Shown piece by piece: positions 16,769 through 26,203 of a stretch of DNA of 64,000 nt. Position 1 is the stretch's first letter. Each line of letters opens with the position of its first letter. The translations under genes were made by a program, and so were the position numbers. The stretch is from assembly GCF_022549225.1 (NCBI RefSeq), contig NZ_JAKZFD010000003.1, positions 248,001 through 312,000 on the forward strand, read 5' to 3'. The notes beneath the pieces were generated by a model, which was not told where the DNA came from, did no database searches, and was given only the letters and a program-made list of their open reading frames with translations. The DNA is from Pelomonas sp. CA6 (GTDB lineage: Bacteria; Pseudomonadota; Gammaproteobacteria; Burkholderiales; Burkholderiaceae_C).

Positions 16769-19700
16769 GTCGACTCCTTCGCGGGCCGCAGACGGGCGAC
16801 CCAGGCCTTGAAGCGATGCTCCAGCGCATCGATTTCCAGATAGACGAGCGGCACGAAGACCAGGCTCAGCAGCGTGCTGGTCAGCAGCCCGCCGATTACC
16901 GCGATGGCCATGGGCGCGCGGAAGCCATCGTCGTGGCCCCAGCCCAGCGCCGCCGGCAGCATGCCGCCGACCATGGCCAGCGTGGTCATCAGGATGGGCC
17001 GCATGCGGTCGCGGCCGGCGTGCAGGATGGCCTCCATGCGCTCGGCGCCGGCCTTGCGCGCCTCGACGATGAAATCCACCAGCAGGATGGAGTTCTTGCC
17101 CACGATGCCGAACAGCATCAAGAGCCCGATCACCGTGGACAGGTTCAGCGAATGCCCGGTCATCAGCAGCGCCGCCGCCGCGCCGCACAGCGACAGCGGC
17201 AGCGCCAGCATGATGGTGAGCGGCTGCAGCCAGTCGTCGAACAGCAGCACCAGCACGGCATAGACCGCCACCAGTCCCGCCATCGCGGCGATCGCGAACT
17301 GCTCGAACATCTCGTTCATGTACTCGGTCTCGCCATAGGCGGCCTGGCGCACGCCGGCCGGCAGGCCCTTGTAGGCGGGCAGGGCCTCGATGGCTTCCAT
17401 GGCCTGGCTGATCGTGACGCCGGGCGTCAGGTTGGCCTGCAGCTGCACGCTGCGCTCGCGGTTGAGCCGCGTCAGCCCGGCGCGCGCGCTGTTGCGCTGC
17501 AGCTCGGCCACCACCGCCAGCGGCACGGTGCCGCCCTTGGCGGTGGGCACCGGGATCTGGCGCAGCTGCTCCAGGTCCAGCGACTTGCCGCCGGCCAGGC
17601 GCGGCCGCACGACGATCTGGCGGCTGTCCAGCGGCAGCTGCGGCAGCAGTGCGTCCAGCTCGCTGATCGTGGCCAGGCGCAGCGCGTCGGCGACCGCCTG
17701 GGTGTCCACGCCCAGGCGCGCGGCCTCCTCGGGGCGCAGGCGCACGTCCAGCGTGCTCATCAGCGGCTGCTGGGCCAGCTCCACATCGCGCAGCTGCGGC
17801 AGCGCGCGCACCTCGTCGGCCAGCTTTTCCATCGATGCGCTGAGCTTGGCGCCATCGCGCGACACGAAGCTCAGGTTCAGCTCCTTGCTGCCGTCCAGCA
17901 GCATGAGCGTGCTGCGCAGGTCCGGCACCGAACGCATGCGTTCGCGCAGCGCGGCCTCCAGCTGGCCCTGCGACTGCTGGCGCTCGGACAGCGGCTTGAG
18001 CAGCACGCGCAGCCCGCCCAGCTCCGGGCTGCCGCGGTCGTAGGCGAACACGCCCAGCACGTCGGGCAGGCCGTGCAGCGCATGGCGCAGCGATTCGGCG
18101 GCGCGCGCCGAGTCGGCCAGGGTCGCGCCGGGCGCCAGCTCGTAGTTGAGCTCGATCGCCAGCGGCCGCGTCTTGGGCATGAAGCCCGACGGCACCGCGC
18201 CGACCAGGCCCAGCGTCAGCACCAGCAGCGCCGCGCCGGCCGCGAGGCTGCGGCGCGGATGCGCCAGCACCGCGTTCAGCAGCCGGATGTAGCCGCGCTC
18301 CATGGCGCCTTCCTCGCGCTTGGCATGGGGCTTGGGACGCAGCAGGTGGGCGCACATCAGCGGCGTGACCAGGCGCGCCACGACCAGCGAGGACAGCACG
18401 GCGAAGGTGGTGGTCAGGCCGAACTCGGAGAAGTACTTGCCGACCACGCCGCCGATGAAGCTCACCGGCAGGAAGACCGCCACGATGGTCAGCGTGATGG
18501 CCACCACCGCCAGTCCCAGCGAGTCCGCGCCGGTCGCGGCCGCCTGGCGCGGGCTTTCGCCGCGCTCGATGCGGCGCTCGATGTTCTCGATCTCGACGAT
18601 CGCGTCGTCGACCAGGATGCCGATCACCAGGATCAGCGCCAGCAGGCTGACCGAATCGAGCTGGAAGTCCTTCAGCTGCATCACCAGCATGGTCGGCAGC
18701 AGCGACAGCGGAATGGCCGTCGCGGCGATCCAGGTCGCGCGACCGTCGCGCAGGAAAAGCCAGATCACCAGCACGGTCAGGATCACGCCTTCGATCAGCG
18801 TGTCGCGCGCGCCGCCGAAGCTCAGGCGCGTCGCGTCCACGCCGTCGTAGAACAGCTCCAGCCTCACCTGCGGTTCCTCGGCCTCGAACTCTTTCAGCGC
18901 GGCCTTCACCGCCTCGGCCATCGCCAGCTCGGAGGCCCCGCGCTTGCGGTAGAGGTCCAGCGTCACCACCGGCTGGCCGTCCAGCAGCGCCAGCAGCTCG
19001 CTGGCCGATTCGGTGTCCTGCACCGCGCCCAGGTCGCCCAGCGCGACGGTGCGGCCCGAGCTGAGCAGAATGGGCCGGCGCGCCAGCGCCGCGGCGCTGT
19101 CGCTGCTGCCCATCACGCGAATGGGCAGCAGCTGCCCGGACGCATTGCTGACCGTGCCGCCGGGCGCGTTGACCTCGGCGCCGCGCAGCTGGCGCACGAT
19201 CTCGCCAACGGTGGCGCCGGCCGCGCTCATGCGCGCCGGGTCCAACTCGACGCGCAGCTCGCGCACCGCGCCGCCCAGGCGCTTGAACTGCTGCACGCCA
19301 CGCACGCCCAGCAAACGCGGGCCCAGGCGCTCGTCCACCAGGCGGCTCAGCTCGGCCGGCCCCAGTGTGTCGGAGCGCACCGCATAGCTCAGCAGCGCGC
19401 CGCCGCTGACGTCCACGCGCGTCACCTGCGGCTCGGCGATGTTCTGCGGCAGCTGCGGCCGGGCCTGCGCGACGGCGTCGCGCACGTCGTTGGCGGCGCG
19501 GTCGATCGACGCCTCCAGCACGAACTCCAGCGTCATCTGCACATTGCCGTTGGCGATGGTGGTCGTCGTGTGCTTGATGCCGGCCACGCCGGCGACCGCG
19601 TCCTCCAGGCGCCGCGCGACGTTGGCCTCCAGTTCCTCCGGCGAAGCGCCGGGCTGAGACACGCTGACGTTGATGATGGGCAGTTCCACGCGCGGGTTGC

Positions 19701-19812
19701 CGGCCACCGGCAGCTTCCAGTACGCCGCCAGGCCCAGCAGCGACAGCAACAGGAACATCAGCACCACCGGGGTCGGGTGGTCGATGGCCCAGCTCGAGAT
19801 CTTCAGCTTCAT
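16765..19812 (-). CDS. RND efflux permease (HAE1/AcrB-like)
   Basis: A 1015-residue inner-membrane proton/drug antiporter. It starts with a single TM (PTPVVLMFLLLSLLGLAAYW), a large porter domain, then the TM2-6 block with the proton-relay aspartates in GILVDDAIVEIEN, a second periplasmic loop, and the C-terminal TM block (SLCGAAAALLMTGHSLNL, IVGKNSILLVDF). Length is typical of the family. It overlaps both neighbours by 4 bp. Substrate is not predictable from sequence. Confidence 0.92.
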   Translation of the reverse strand: MKLKISSWAIDHPTPVVLMFLLLSLLGLAAYWKLPVAGNPRVELPIINVSVSQPGASPEELEANVARRLEDAVAGVAGIKHTTTTIANGNVQMTLEFVLEASIDRAANDVRDAVAQARPQLPQNIAEPQVTRVDVSGGALLSYAVRSDTLGPAELSRLVDERLGPRLLGVRGVQQFKRLGGAVRELRVELDPARMSAAGATVGEIVRQLRGAEVNAPGGTVSNASGQLLPIRVMGSSDSAAALARRPILLSSGRTVALGDLGAVQDTESASELLALLDGQPVVTLDLYRKRGASELAMAEAVKAALKEFEAEEPQVRLELFYDGVDATRLSFGGARDTLIEGVILTVLVIWLFLRDGRATWIAATAIPLSLLPTMLVMQLKDFQLDSVSLLALILVIGILVDDAIVEIENIERRIERGESPRQAAATGADSLGLAVVAITLTIVAVFLPVSFIGGVVGKYFSEFGLTTTFAVLSSLVVARLVTPLMCAHLLRPKPHAKREEGAMERGYIRLLNAVLAHPRRSLAAGAALLVLTLGLVGAVPSGFMPKTRPLAIELNYELAPGATLADSARAAESLRHALHGLPDVLGVFAYDRGSPELGGLRVLLKPLSERQQSQGQLEAALRERMRSVPDLRSTLMLLDGSKELNLSFVSRDGAKLSASMEKLADEVRALPQLRDVELAQQPLMSTLDVRLRPEEAARLGVDTQAVADALRLATISELDALLPQLPLDSRQIVVRPRLAGGKSLDLEQLRQIPVPTAKGGTVPLAVVAELQRNSARAGLTRLNRERSVQLQANLTPGVTISQAMEAIEALPAYKGLPAGVRQAAYGETEYMNEMFEQFAIAAMAGLVAVYAVLVLLFDDWLQPLTIMLALPLSLCGAAAALLMTGHSLNLSTVIGLLMLFGIVGKNSILLVDFIVEARKAGAERMEAILHAGRDRMRPILMTTLAMVGGMLPAALGWGHDDGFRAPMAIAVIGGLLTSTLLSLVFVPLVYLEIDALEHRFKAWVARLRPAKEST

Positions 19813-21062
19813 CGCGAGGCTCCCGAGGCTGGCGCCGAGGCGGCTGCCGAAGCGCTGCCGGCCGGCGGCGAGGCGGCGCGCAGCGGCTCGATGCGCTGGC
19901 CGTTGTTCAGCAGCGCGGCCGAGGAGCGCACCACCCAGTCGCCGGCGCGCAGCCCGGCGACGACGAGCGCGCCGTCAGGCCCCAGGTCGACGCGGCGCTT
20001 GCGCACGATGGCGTTGTCGTCCACCACATAGACCCAGGGATGGGGGTCGAACTGCACGGCCGATGCGGGGATGCGCAGGCCGTCCGCGGTGAGCGTGTCC
20101 ACGCTGGCGCTGGCCGCCATGCCCAGCGACAGCGGCGGCAGCGCGCCGGCGTCGAAGGCGATGCGCACCAGACCGCGTCGGCCCTGGTCGCCCAGGCTGG
20201 CGTCCAGCGCGCGCACCCGGCCCGGCACGCTGGCGCGGCCCAGGCGGTCGGCGCGCGGCACCTCGATGCGGGCGGGCGCGCCGATGCGCAGCCGCTGGGC
20301 CTGCGCCGGATCCAGCGCGGCCTCGAACTCGCGGTCCTGGCCGGCCGCGAGGCGGAACAGCGGCTCGCCGCTGGCGCTGGTCAGCATGCCGGCGACCGCA
20401 TGGCGCTCGCTGATCACGCCGGCCACCGGCGCTCGCACCAGCGTGTCCTGCGCGCGCTGGCGCGCCAGCGTCGCGGCGGCCAGGGTGGAGGTCTGCTCGG
20501 CCTGCGCGGACTGCAGCGCGTGCAGCGCGGACTGGCGCTCCTGGCGCAGCTGTTCCGCGAGCGCCTTGCGCGCGCCCAGGTCCAGCGGGCTGACCGCGCC
20601 GCTGTCCGCCACCTGCTCGAAGCGGCGCGTCTCGTCCAATTGCTGGGTCAGGCGCGATTCGACCAACGCCAACTGCGCGCGCGCGCTGGCCAGCGCGGCG
20701 CTGGCGCGCTGGTGGGACTGCTCGGCCTGCTGCTGTTCGGCGCGCAGCGCGCGGCCGTCCAGCTCCACCAGGGGCTGGCCGGCGCGCACGCTTTCGCCCA
20801 TCTCGACCAGCACGCGCTGCACGCGCAGGCCCTCGTGCTGGGCATAGATCAGCTGCGCGTCGCGCGCGACGATGCGGCCGTTGAGCTGCAGCGGCGCGGT
20901 GGCGGTCTGCGGCTGGGCCTGGATGACCTGGACGCGCATCGCGGCGGGGCCCTGTGGCGTGGCGGCAGGGTCGCCACCGCAGGCGCTCAGCAGCAGCAGG
21001 GGAAGCAGGGCGGCCGGCCAGCGCGGCGGCGGTGTTCGGGGCGTGGAGTGGCGGGCGGTCAT
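19809..21062 (-). CDS. RND efflux periplasmic adaptor (HlyD/AcrA-like lipoprotein)
   Basis: A 417-residue membrane-fusion protein. The leader carries a lipobox (LLLLSACGG), followed by the biotinyl-lipoyl half (YAQHEGLRVQRVLVEMGESV), a long helical hairpin (about 110-210), the second lipoyl half (DTLVRAPVAGVISERHAVAG), a beta-barrel and a membrane-proximal domain. ATG 21062 is preferred over upstream starts because it places the signal peptide near the N-terminus. First gene of the pump operon, divergent from a sensor kinase at 21262. Confidence 0.88.
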   Translation of the reverse strand: MTARHSTPRTPPPRWPAALLPLLLLSACGGDPAATPQGPAAMRVQVIQAQPQTATAPLQLNGRIVARDAQLIYAQHEGLRVQRVLVEMGESVRAGQPLVELDGRALRAEQQQAEQSHQRASAALASARAQLALVESRLTQQLDETRRFEQVADSGAVSPLDLGARKALAEQLRQERQSALHALQSAQAEQTSTLAAATLARQRAQDTLVRAPVAGVISERHAVAGMLTSASGEPLFRLAAGQDREFEAALDPAQAQRLRIGAPARIEVPRADRLGRASVPGRVRALDASLGDQGRRGLVRIAFDAGALPPLSLGMAASASVDTLTADGLRIPASAVQFDPHPWVYVVDDNAIVRKRRVDLGPDGALVVAGLRAGDWVVRSSAALLNNGQRIEPLRAASPPAGSASAAASAPASGASR

Positions 21063-21261
21063 GGCGGGCCGTCTTGGCGTTGTGGTTGAAGGGCGTCGAA
21101 GCCTGAAATCTAGGCAGGGCAAGGCGGATGCGCATGAGACTGGCGCCGGGCGGGGGAGCCCCGGGTCTCGGGCGGACCGGGACTTTGGTCCCAGACGCGG
21201 GGCGCAGTGCGCCACGGCGAGGGCTAGACTGCGGCAGCCTGCTCACCGTGGGCGTTTGCCC

Positions 21262-22641
21262 ATGAAGCCAATCGTCAAATCACTGTGGTGGAAGCTCGCG
21301 CTGGCCGGCGTGGGCATCATCCTCGTCGGCTCCGTCGTCGCCACGCTGGCCATCGGCCCCTTCTTCGACCTGATGGCCTTCCGCGACATGGTGCGGCCGG
21401 AGCGGCTGAAGGACGAGGTGCGGCGCGAGCGCGCGCTGCTGGGCGGCCGCCTGGGCGACGCGCAGCTGGCCCGCAGCCTGCTGGAAGCGATGCAGGACCG
21501 GCTGCACGACATTGAGGGCTCGGCGACCAGCTATGGCCTGGCCTATTCGGCCACGCCGCGCATCAGCCTGGCGGCCTACGATGCCGACGGCAGCGCGATC
21601 GCGCGCATCGACGCCCCGGGCCTGCCCACGCCCCAAACCTGGCTGCCCAGCGCTGAGCGGTTGCAGACGGTCTCCGCCAGCGAACGCCTGCTGGTGCTGC
21701 CGCTGCAGCCCGAGGGCACACTGCTGGTGCGCCACTACGCCGAGTTCAGCTTCCGCAAGAATCTCAGCAGCGCCCTGCGCGACACCGGCGAGGCCTTCTG
21801 GCTGCTGGTCGCCATCATCTCCATCCCCGGACTGCTGCTGGGCGTGACGCTGACCTACTGGCTGTCGCGCCGCCTGGGCGCGATGACGCGCGCCTCGCAG
21901 GCCTGGTCGCGCGGCGACTTCTCCACCCGCATCGGCGACCGTGCGACCGACGAACTGGGCAGCCATGCCGCCGCGCTGGACGCGATGGCCGGGCGCATCG
22001 AGGACATGCTGCGCGCCGAGCAGGAACTGGCCGCGCTGAAGGAGCGCCAGCGCCTGGCGCGCGAGCTGCACGACAGCGTCAAGCAGCAGGTCTTCGCGAC
22101 CGGGCTGCAACTGCATGCGGCCGCGCAATGGCTGCGCAAGGAGCCGGACAAGGCGGCCGCGCTGCTGGAGCGCGCCACCACCATCAACCAGACCGTCTAC
22201 CGCGACCTGACCGAGATGCTGCTGCGCCTGCGCCCGGTGGCCAGCGAGCGGCCGCTGGCGGCGCTGGTGGACGAGACGCTGGCGGCCTGGACCGGGCAGA
22301 TCGGCTGGCGCCTGGAACTGGACGCGGTGCCCGCGTTGTCGGCGCCCCAGCAGCACCAGCTGCTGCGCATCGTCGCCGAGGCCGCGGCCAATGCGGTGCG
22401 CCATGCCGGCGCGCGCGAGCTGCGCGTCGCGGCGCAGGCGGCCGACGGCATGCTGGAGGTCCGCATCGAGGACGATGGCCGCGGTTTCGACCCCGGTAAC
22501 ACCCGCCCAGGCCAGGGCCTGCAGTCCATGAGCGAGCGCGCCCAGGCGCTGCCGCGGGGCTCGCTGGCCGTGCACTCGGGCCCGCAGGGCACCGTGGTGT
22601 GCCTGCGTTTCCGCCCCGACACGGGCAAGGAGGATGAATGA
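21262..22641 (+). CDS. Sensor histidine kinase, NarX/HisKA_3 type
   Basis: A 459-residue membrane kinase: TM1 (12-32), periplasmic sensor (about 35-175), TM2 (179-200), HAMP linker (about 200-252), then the HisKA_3 dimerisation box ELHDSVKQQ with the phospho-acceptor H270, and an ATPase domain (AEAAANAVRHA, EDDGRGFDP, GLQSMSERA). Its stop overlaps the response regulator's start by 4 bp. Divergent from the RND operon, 199 bp between starts, so the pump may be under its control. The signal is unknown. Confidence 0.88.
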   Translation: MKPIVKSLWWKLALAGVGIILVGSVVATLAIGPFFDLMAFRDMVRPERLKDEVRRERALLGGRLGDAQLARSLLEAMQDRLHDIEGSATSYGLAYSATPRISLAAYDADGSAIARIDAPGLPTPQTWLPSAERLQTVSASERLLVLPLQPEGTLLVRHYAEFSFRKNLSSALRDTGEAFWLLVAIISIPGLLLGVTLTYWLSRRLGAMTRASQAWSRGDFSTRIGDRATDELGSHAAALDAMAGRIEDMLRAEQELAALKERQRLARELHDSVKQQVFATGLQLHAAAQWLRKEPDKAAALLERATTINQTVYRDLTEMLLRLRPVASERPLAALVDETLAAWTGQIGWRLELDAVPALSAPQQHQLLRIVAEAAANAVRHAGARELRVAAQAADGMLEVRIEDDGRGFDPGNTRPGQGLQSMSERAQALPRGSLAVHSGPQGTVVCLRFRPDTGKEDE

Positions 22642-23285
22642 TCAAGGTGTTGATCTGCGACGACCATGCCGTGGTGCGCTACGGCATCATGGCGGTGCTG
22701 GAGGCGCATGGCGGCTTCCAGCTGGTCGCCTCGGTGCCCGACGCACAGCAGGCGATCGACGCGGTGCAGCGCGAGGCGCCCGACGTGGTACTGATGGACC
22801 TGCTGCTGCCGGGCCGCAACGGCGTCGAGGCGACGCGCGAGATCAAGCGCCTGAGCCCGCGCAGCCAGGTCATGCTGCTGACCAGTCATGAAGGCGAGGA
22901 GTACCTGGCCGAGGCGATGCAGGCCGGCGCCATCTCCTACCTGCTGAAGGACACGCCGGCACCCGAGCTGGTGCAGGCCATCGAGCGCACCGCGCGCGGC
23001 GAGCCGGCGCTGCATCCGCGTCTGGCCGCAGCGACCATCCGCGCGCTGACCGCGGCGCGCGACGGCACGGCGGCGCCCGACGATGCGCTCACCCCGCGCG
23101 AGGCCGAGATCCTGGACCTGATCGCCACCGGCATGAAGAACGCCGGCATCGCGGCGCGTCTGGGCCTCAGCGAGAAGACCGTGAAGAACCACGTGACCAG
23201 CATCCTGGACAAGCTGCAGCTGGAGGACCGCACGCAGGCGGCGGTCTATGCGCTGCGCCGTAAGCAGGGCGGCGCGCTGCGCTGA
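22638..23285 (+). CDS. NarL/LuxR-type response regulator
   Basis: A 215-residue regulator with an N-terminal receiver (DD at 8-9, phospho-acceptor D54 in VLMDLLLPGR, K near 105) and a C-terminal LuxR helix-turn-helix (TPREAEILDLIATGMKNAGI, LSEKTVKNHVTSI). Coupled to the kinase by a 4-bp ATGA overlap. Likely targets are its own promoter and the divergent pump operon. Confidence 0.92.
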   Translation: MIKVLICDDHAVVRYGIMAVLEAHGGFQLVASVPDAQQAIDAVQREAPDVVLMDLLLPGRNGVEATREIKRLSPRSQVMLLTSHEGEEYLAEAMQAGAISYLLKDTPAPELVQAIERTARGEPALHPRLAAATIRALTAARDGTAAPDDALTPREAEILDLIATGMKNAGIAARLGLSEKTVKNHVTSILDKLQLEDRTQAAVYALRRKQGGALR

Positions 23286-23568
23286 GGTCGATCCGCCCGG
23301 CCCCGCCGCGGGACCCCGCGCCGCTGTATCTTTCGCAACCCGCGCGAAACAGTCGTGGCCAGGGCGAGCACCCACCTGGCCGACGGCCCGTGGGGATGCC
23401 ATGATGCGCCCCGCATCCTCCTGGATCCGGCCGCGGAGCCCGCGGCGCGCCTCATCGCCGCGCTGCCCGGGACCGTCGTGACGCCAAGGCGTTGACCACT
23501 CGAGACCTTCGATGACACGCGGGCGGCCGGCTGTTGGATCCGGGGGCATCGGTCAAGGGGGGAAATGG

Positions 23569-24021
23569 ATGCTGAGACAGGTCTTGTTGCTGGTGCACCT
23601 GCTGTCCACGATGGCGTGGATGGGGGGCATGTTTTTCGCGTACTTCTGCCTGCGTCCGGCGGCGGCCCAGGTGTTGCAGCCACCGCAGCGCCTGTCGCTG
23701 TGGACCGCGTCGCTGGGGCGCTTCCTGCGCTACATGGCCGTGGCGGTGCTGCTGGTGCTGGGCAGCGGCGCGGGTCTGCTCGCGCCGGTGGGGTTCGCCG
23801 GCGCGCCAGTGGGCTGGCATGCGATGGCGGCGCTGGGGGGCGTGATGGCGGTGGTCTACGCCGTCATCGCGCTGCGGCTTTTTCCGCAGCTGCGAGGCTG
23901 CAGCGAGGCGCAGGACTGGCCGGCGGCGGCGGCGGCACTGAATCGCATCCGGCGGTTGGTGGCGGTGAACCTGGCGCTGGGCGTGGGGGTGGTGGGGATG
24001 GCGGTGTTTGCGAGGGGGTGA
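23569..24021 (+). CDS. CopD-like four-helix inner-membrane protein
   Basis: A 150-residue protein with four hydrophobic helices. It opens MLRQVLLLVHLLSTMAWMGG, with the His and Trp pattern (VHLLSTMAWMGGMFFAY) of CopD-family / DUF2269-type membrane proteins that can carry haem or copper. ATG 23569 is chosen because AGGGGGG lies about 7 bp upstream; the longer GTG/ATG starts add an unlikely polar tail. The 283 bp before it, back to the regulator stop, hold no gene I can support. Role in copper handling is a family-level guess. Confidence 0.65.
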   Translation: MLRQVLLLVHLLSTMAWMGGMFFAYFCLRPAAAQVLQPPQRLSLWTASLGRFLRYMAVAVLLVLGSGAGLLAPVGFAGAPVGWHAMAALGGVMAVVYAVIALRLFPQLRGCSEAQDWPAAAAALNRIRRLVAVNLALGVGVVGMAVFARG

Positions 24022-24043
24022 CGGGGGTCTGTGTTGTGCTTTG

Positions 24044-24106
24044 CGCGCATCTCGTGCTCCTCGCGTATCTCGCGCTTCTCGCCTATTTCGCCTATTTCGT
24101 GCTTCC
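24044..24106. repeat. Seven degenerate 9-bp tandem repeats (CG-Y-N-Y-W-T-Y-T pattern)
   Basis: Consecutive 9-mers CGCGCATCT, CGTGCTCCT, CGCGTATCT, CGCGCTTCT, CGCCTATTT, CGCCTATTT, CGTGCTTCC keep CG at positions 1-2 and a pyrimidine-rich end. One further weak unit precedes. Periodic repeats of this kind can arise by slippage; no protein is supported. Confidence 0.75.
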
Positions 24107-24152
24107 CGTGCGTGGCACAGAGCCCGCCGGGTCTCGCCCCGGCAGGCGAGTC

Positions 24153-24180
24153 ACTTTCTTCTGAAGGCCCAGAAGAAAGT
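24153..24180. repeat. Perfect 11-bp inverted repeat (REP-like hairpin)
   Basis: ACTTTCTTCTG at 24153-24163 pairs exactly with CAGAAGAAAGT at 24170-24180 around a 6-nt loop (AAGGCC), followed by AACCCAAGAAGAGGGCC. It has no T-run, so it is not a standard terminator. It looks like a dispersed extragenic palindrome. Confidence 0.7.
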
Positions 24181-24409
24181 AACCCAAGAAGAGGGCCTTG
24201 AATGCGATTTGACCGGGGCATGCGCTGAACGCCCAGTGCTGGCCCGACAACCACCCGGGCAAGGCCACCACACAGGCTTTAAGTCGCTCGCCGGGTACGG
24301 CTCGACTCCACGCTGGTCCTCTTGCCAGGGCTCGCTGATGCGGCGGGCGGCTCTGGGTCATGAGCGCCGGCGCTTCCGGGGGGCCGCGTGTTTGCTGGCC
24401 GAGGGGGAA

Positions 24410-25291
24410 TCAATCCAGCTCGAACGGCGCGATCCAGCGCCCGTCGATGTCGCGGAAGCCGTAGTGGCGGGCCAGGTCGCCGACGCGCAGGACCTGGCCG
24501 CTGCGGGCCAGGATCTGTGCATCGCCCGCCAGCGCGACGACGGCGCGGCCCAGGTAGCGCGGCGATTCGGTGCGCGCGAGCGCGGGATGTTCCCGCCAAT
24601 GGGCTTCGTCGGTGTGATGGCCGGCAAGCACGAATTCGGTGCGCATCCAGCCCGGTGACACGGCCACGGAGGCGACCCCCTGCGGACGCAGCTCCTGCGC
24701 CATCGCGAAGGCCAGTCGCGTCATCGAGGCCTTGGCGAGGTCGTAGAAGAGGTTGCCGTCCAGGTAGCGGTCCCGGTCCCAGAAGGTGGTGGTGACGATC
24801 AGCCCGGCACGCCGGCGGATCATCAGCGGCGCGGCCAGGCGGCTGCTCAGCACGTGGTTGCGCACGCCATGCTCGAACATGGGCGCCCATTGCGCCATCG
24901 AACGCTCCCAGAAGGGCTGCTGGAAGACGCCGTCGAAGACCTCGTGGCCGCCCCAGGCGTTGTTGACCAGCAGGTCCAGCCGCCCCTGCTCGCGCTCCAC
25001 GCGCTCGAAGAGTTCCGCCACCTGCGCCTCGTCGCTGTGGTCGCAGCGCAGCGGGATGCCCCGTCCACCGGCCGCGGTGACGGCCTCGGCGGTCTCGTCG
25101 ATGGAACCGGGCAGGCGGGTCAGTCCGGACAGCGCCAGGATCTGGCCGTAGCGGTCGGCCGGTTCGGCGCGCGTGCTGCGCCCGGTCACATAGACCGTGG
25201 CGCCGGCCGCGCCCAGCTCCTCGGCGATGCCGCGCCCGGCGCCACGGCTGGCGCCAGTGACGACGGCGATGCGGCCTTCCAATGTCTTCAT
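24410..25291 (-). CDS. Short-chain dehydrogenase/reductase (SDR)
   Basis: A 293-residue NAD(P)-dependent oxidoreductase. The cofactor motif is TGASRGAGRGI near the N-terminus, NNAWGG marks the structural asparagine, and YDLAK is the catalytic Tyr-Lys pair. The chain is slightly longer than classical SDRs, with an extra loop (AWGGHEVFDGVFQQPFW) as in the DHRS1-like group. It lies 45 bp after the AraC gene on the same strand, so the two are probably one transcript. Substrate unknown. Confidence 0.87.
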   Translation of the reverse strand: MKTLEGRIAVVTGASRGAGRGIAEELGAAGATVYVTGRSTRAEPADRYGQILALSGLTRLPGSIDETAEAVTAAGGRGIPLRCDHSDEAQVAELFERVEREQGRLDLLVNNAWGGHEVFDGVFQQPFWERSMAQWAPMFEHGVRNHVLSSRLAAPLMIRRRAGLIVTTTFWDRDRYLDGNLFYDLAKASMTRLAFAMAQELRPQGVASVAVSPGWMRTEFVLAGHHTDEAHWREHPALARTESPRYLGRAVVALAGDAQILARSGQVLRVGDLARHYGFRDIDGRWIAPFELD

Positions 25292-25336
25292 CGTGCGCCT
25301 CCTCGGTTAGGGGATGAAGCCACTGTAGGCGGCGGC

Positions 25337-26203
25337 TCAGGCCCGCGTCTTGGACAAATCCGAAACGGCCGGCGCGCGCGCCTCGTCCAGGTACTGCTGC
25401 GGCGTCAGGCCGCACAGGGCGCGGAACTCGCGGATCAGATGCGACTGGTCGTAGAAGCCGGCCTCCAGCGCAAGCTCAGGCCAGCGAGGCGACCGCGCGG
25501 CGGGCCGGCGCAGCAAGCGCAGGCAGGCATGCAGGCGCGCCAGGCGGCCGAAGGCGGCGGGGGTCAGCCCCATCTGCGCACGGAAGACCTGCTGCAGTCG
25601 CCGCTCGCCCAGCCCCAGCTGGCGCGCCACCTCGGCGACGGAGCGCCGGCCCTGCCCCTGCTCGAACAGCCGGCCGGCGGCCAGCACGGGGCGGGGGTCC
25701 GGTGCCGCGCCATCGCGCCGCATGGCCTCCAGGGTCTGGAGCAGGCACCGCGCCCGCGCGGCATCGCCGCGCCGGGCCTGCAGGCGCTCGGCGAGATCGC
25801 GCCAGCGCGGCGCCACCACGGCGTCCCAGGGCAGCACGCGCTCGGCCAGCTCGTGGGCGGGCAGGCCCAGCAAGGCCTGGGCGGCGCCCGGCCGCAGCGT
25901 CAGCGACAGCCCGTGCTGGCGACCGCTGAGCTGCAGCAGCACGGGCTGCGTGCTCGGGCCCGCCAGCATCAGCCTCGGTCCGGCATCCAGGTCTTCGACG
26001 ATCAGCCGCAGCGCGCCGTCGGGCAGCACGCGCTCGCGCAGCGTCAGGCCCGCCGGCAGCTCTTCGCGGTAGGCCAGCAGATGCGCCACATGGGGGCGCA
26101 GCGCGGCGGGCAGCGCCAGCTCGCGCAGCGCGCCCGCGGGCACCGAGGTCTCGGGCGCATAGAGCGGGTCGCCGTCCAGGCGAAGAAACAGGCGGTCCGT
26201 CAT
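25337..26203 (-). CDS. AraC-family regulator (DUF6597-type N-terminus)
   Basis: A 288-residue regulator. The N-terminal half (HVAHLLAYREELPAGLTLRE, PDGALRLIVEDL) matches the cupin-like effector domain of AraC proteins often called DUF6597. The C-terminal half has the two AraC HTH units (RSVAEVARQLGLGERRLQQV and ELALEAGFYDQSHLIREF). Start at 26203 is chosen because the upstream extension is alanine-rich and unsupported. Cotranscribed with the SDR downstream. Confidence 0.85.
   Translation of the reverse strand: MTDRLFLRLDGDPLYAPETSVPAGALRELALPAALRPHVAHLLAYREELPAGLTLRERVLPDGALRLIVEDLDAGPRLMLAGPSTQPVLLQLSGRQHGLSLTLRPGAAQALLGLPAHELAERVLPWDAVVAPRWRDLAERLQARRGDAARARCLLQTLEAMRRDGAAPDPRPVLAAGRLFEQGQGRRSVAEVARQLGLGERRLQQVFRAQMGLTPAAFGRLARLHACLRLLRRPAARSPRWPELALEAGFYDQSHLIREFRALCGLTPQQYLDEARAPAVSDLSKTRA

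Larger units (their letters stand above)
24022..24409. other. 388-bp non-coding stretch with repeats
   Basis: Between the CopD-like gene and the SDR gene no frame looks coding. The stretch holds a degenerate 9-bp periodic repeat (24044-24106), a strong hairpin (24153-24180) and about 230 bp of downstream GC-rich sequence without recognised signals. The layout resembles intergenic repetitive elements I recall from other high-GC proteobacteria (an AGAAAGTAACC-type motif), a memory I cannot check here. Confidence 0.6.

Noticed and set aside
24153-24180. Hairpin as a Rho-independent terminator of the CopD-like gene
   Set aside because: It lies 130 bp after the stop and is followed by AACCCAAG, not T-rich sequence; a dispersed repeat explains it better.
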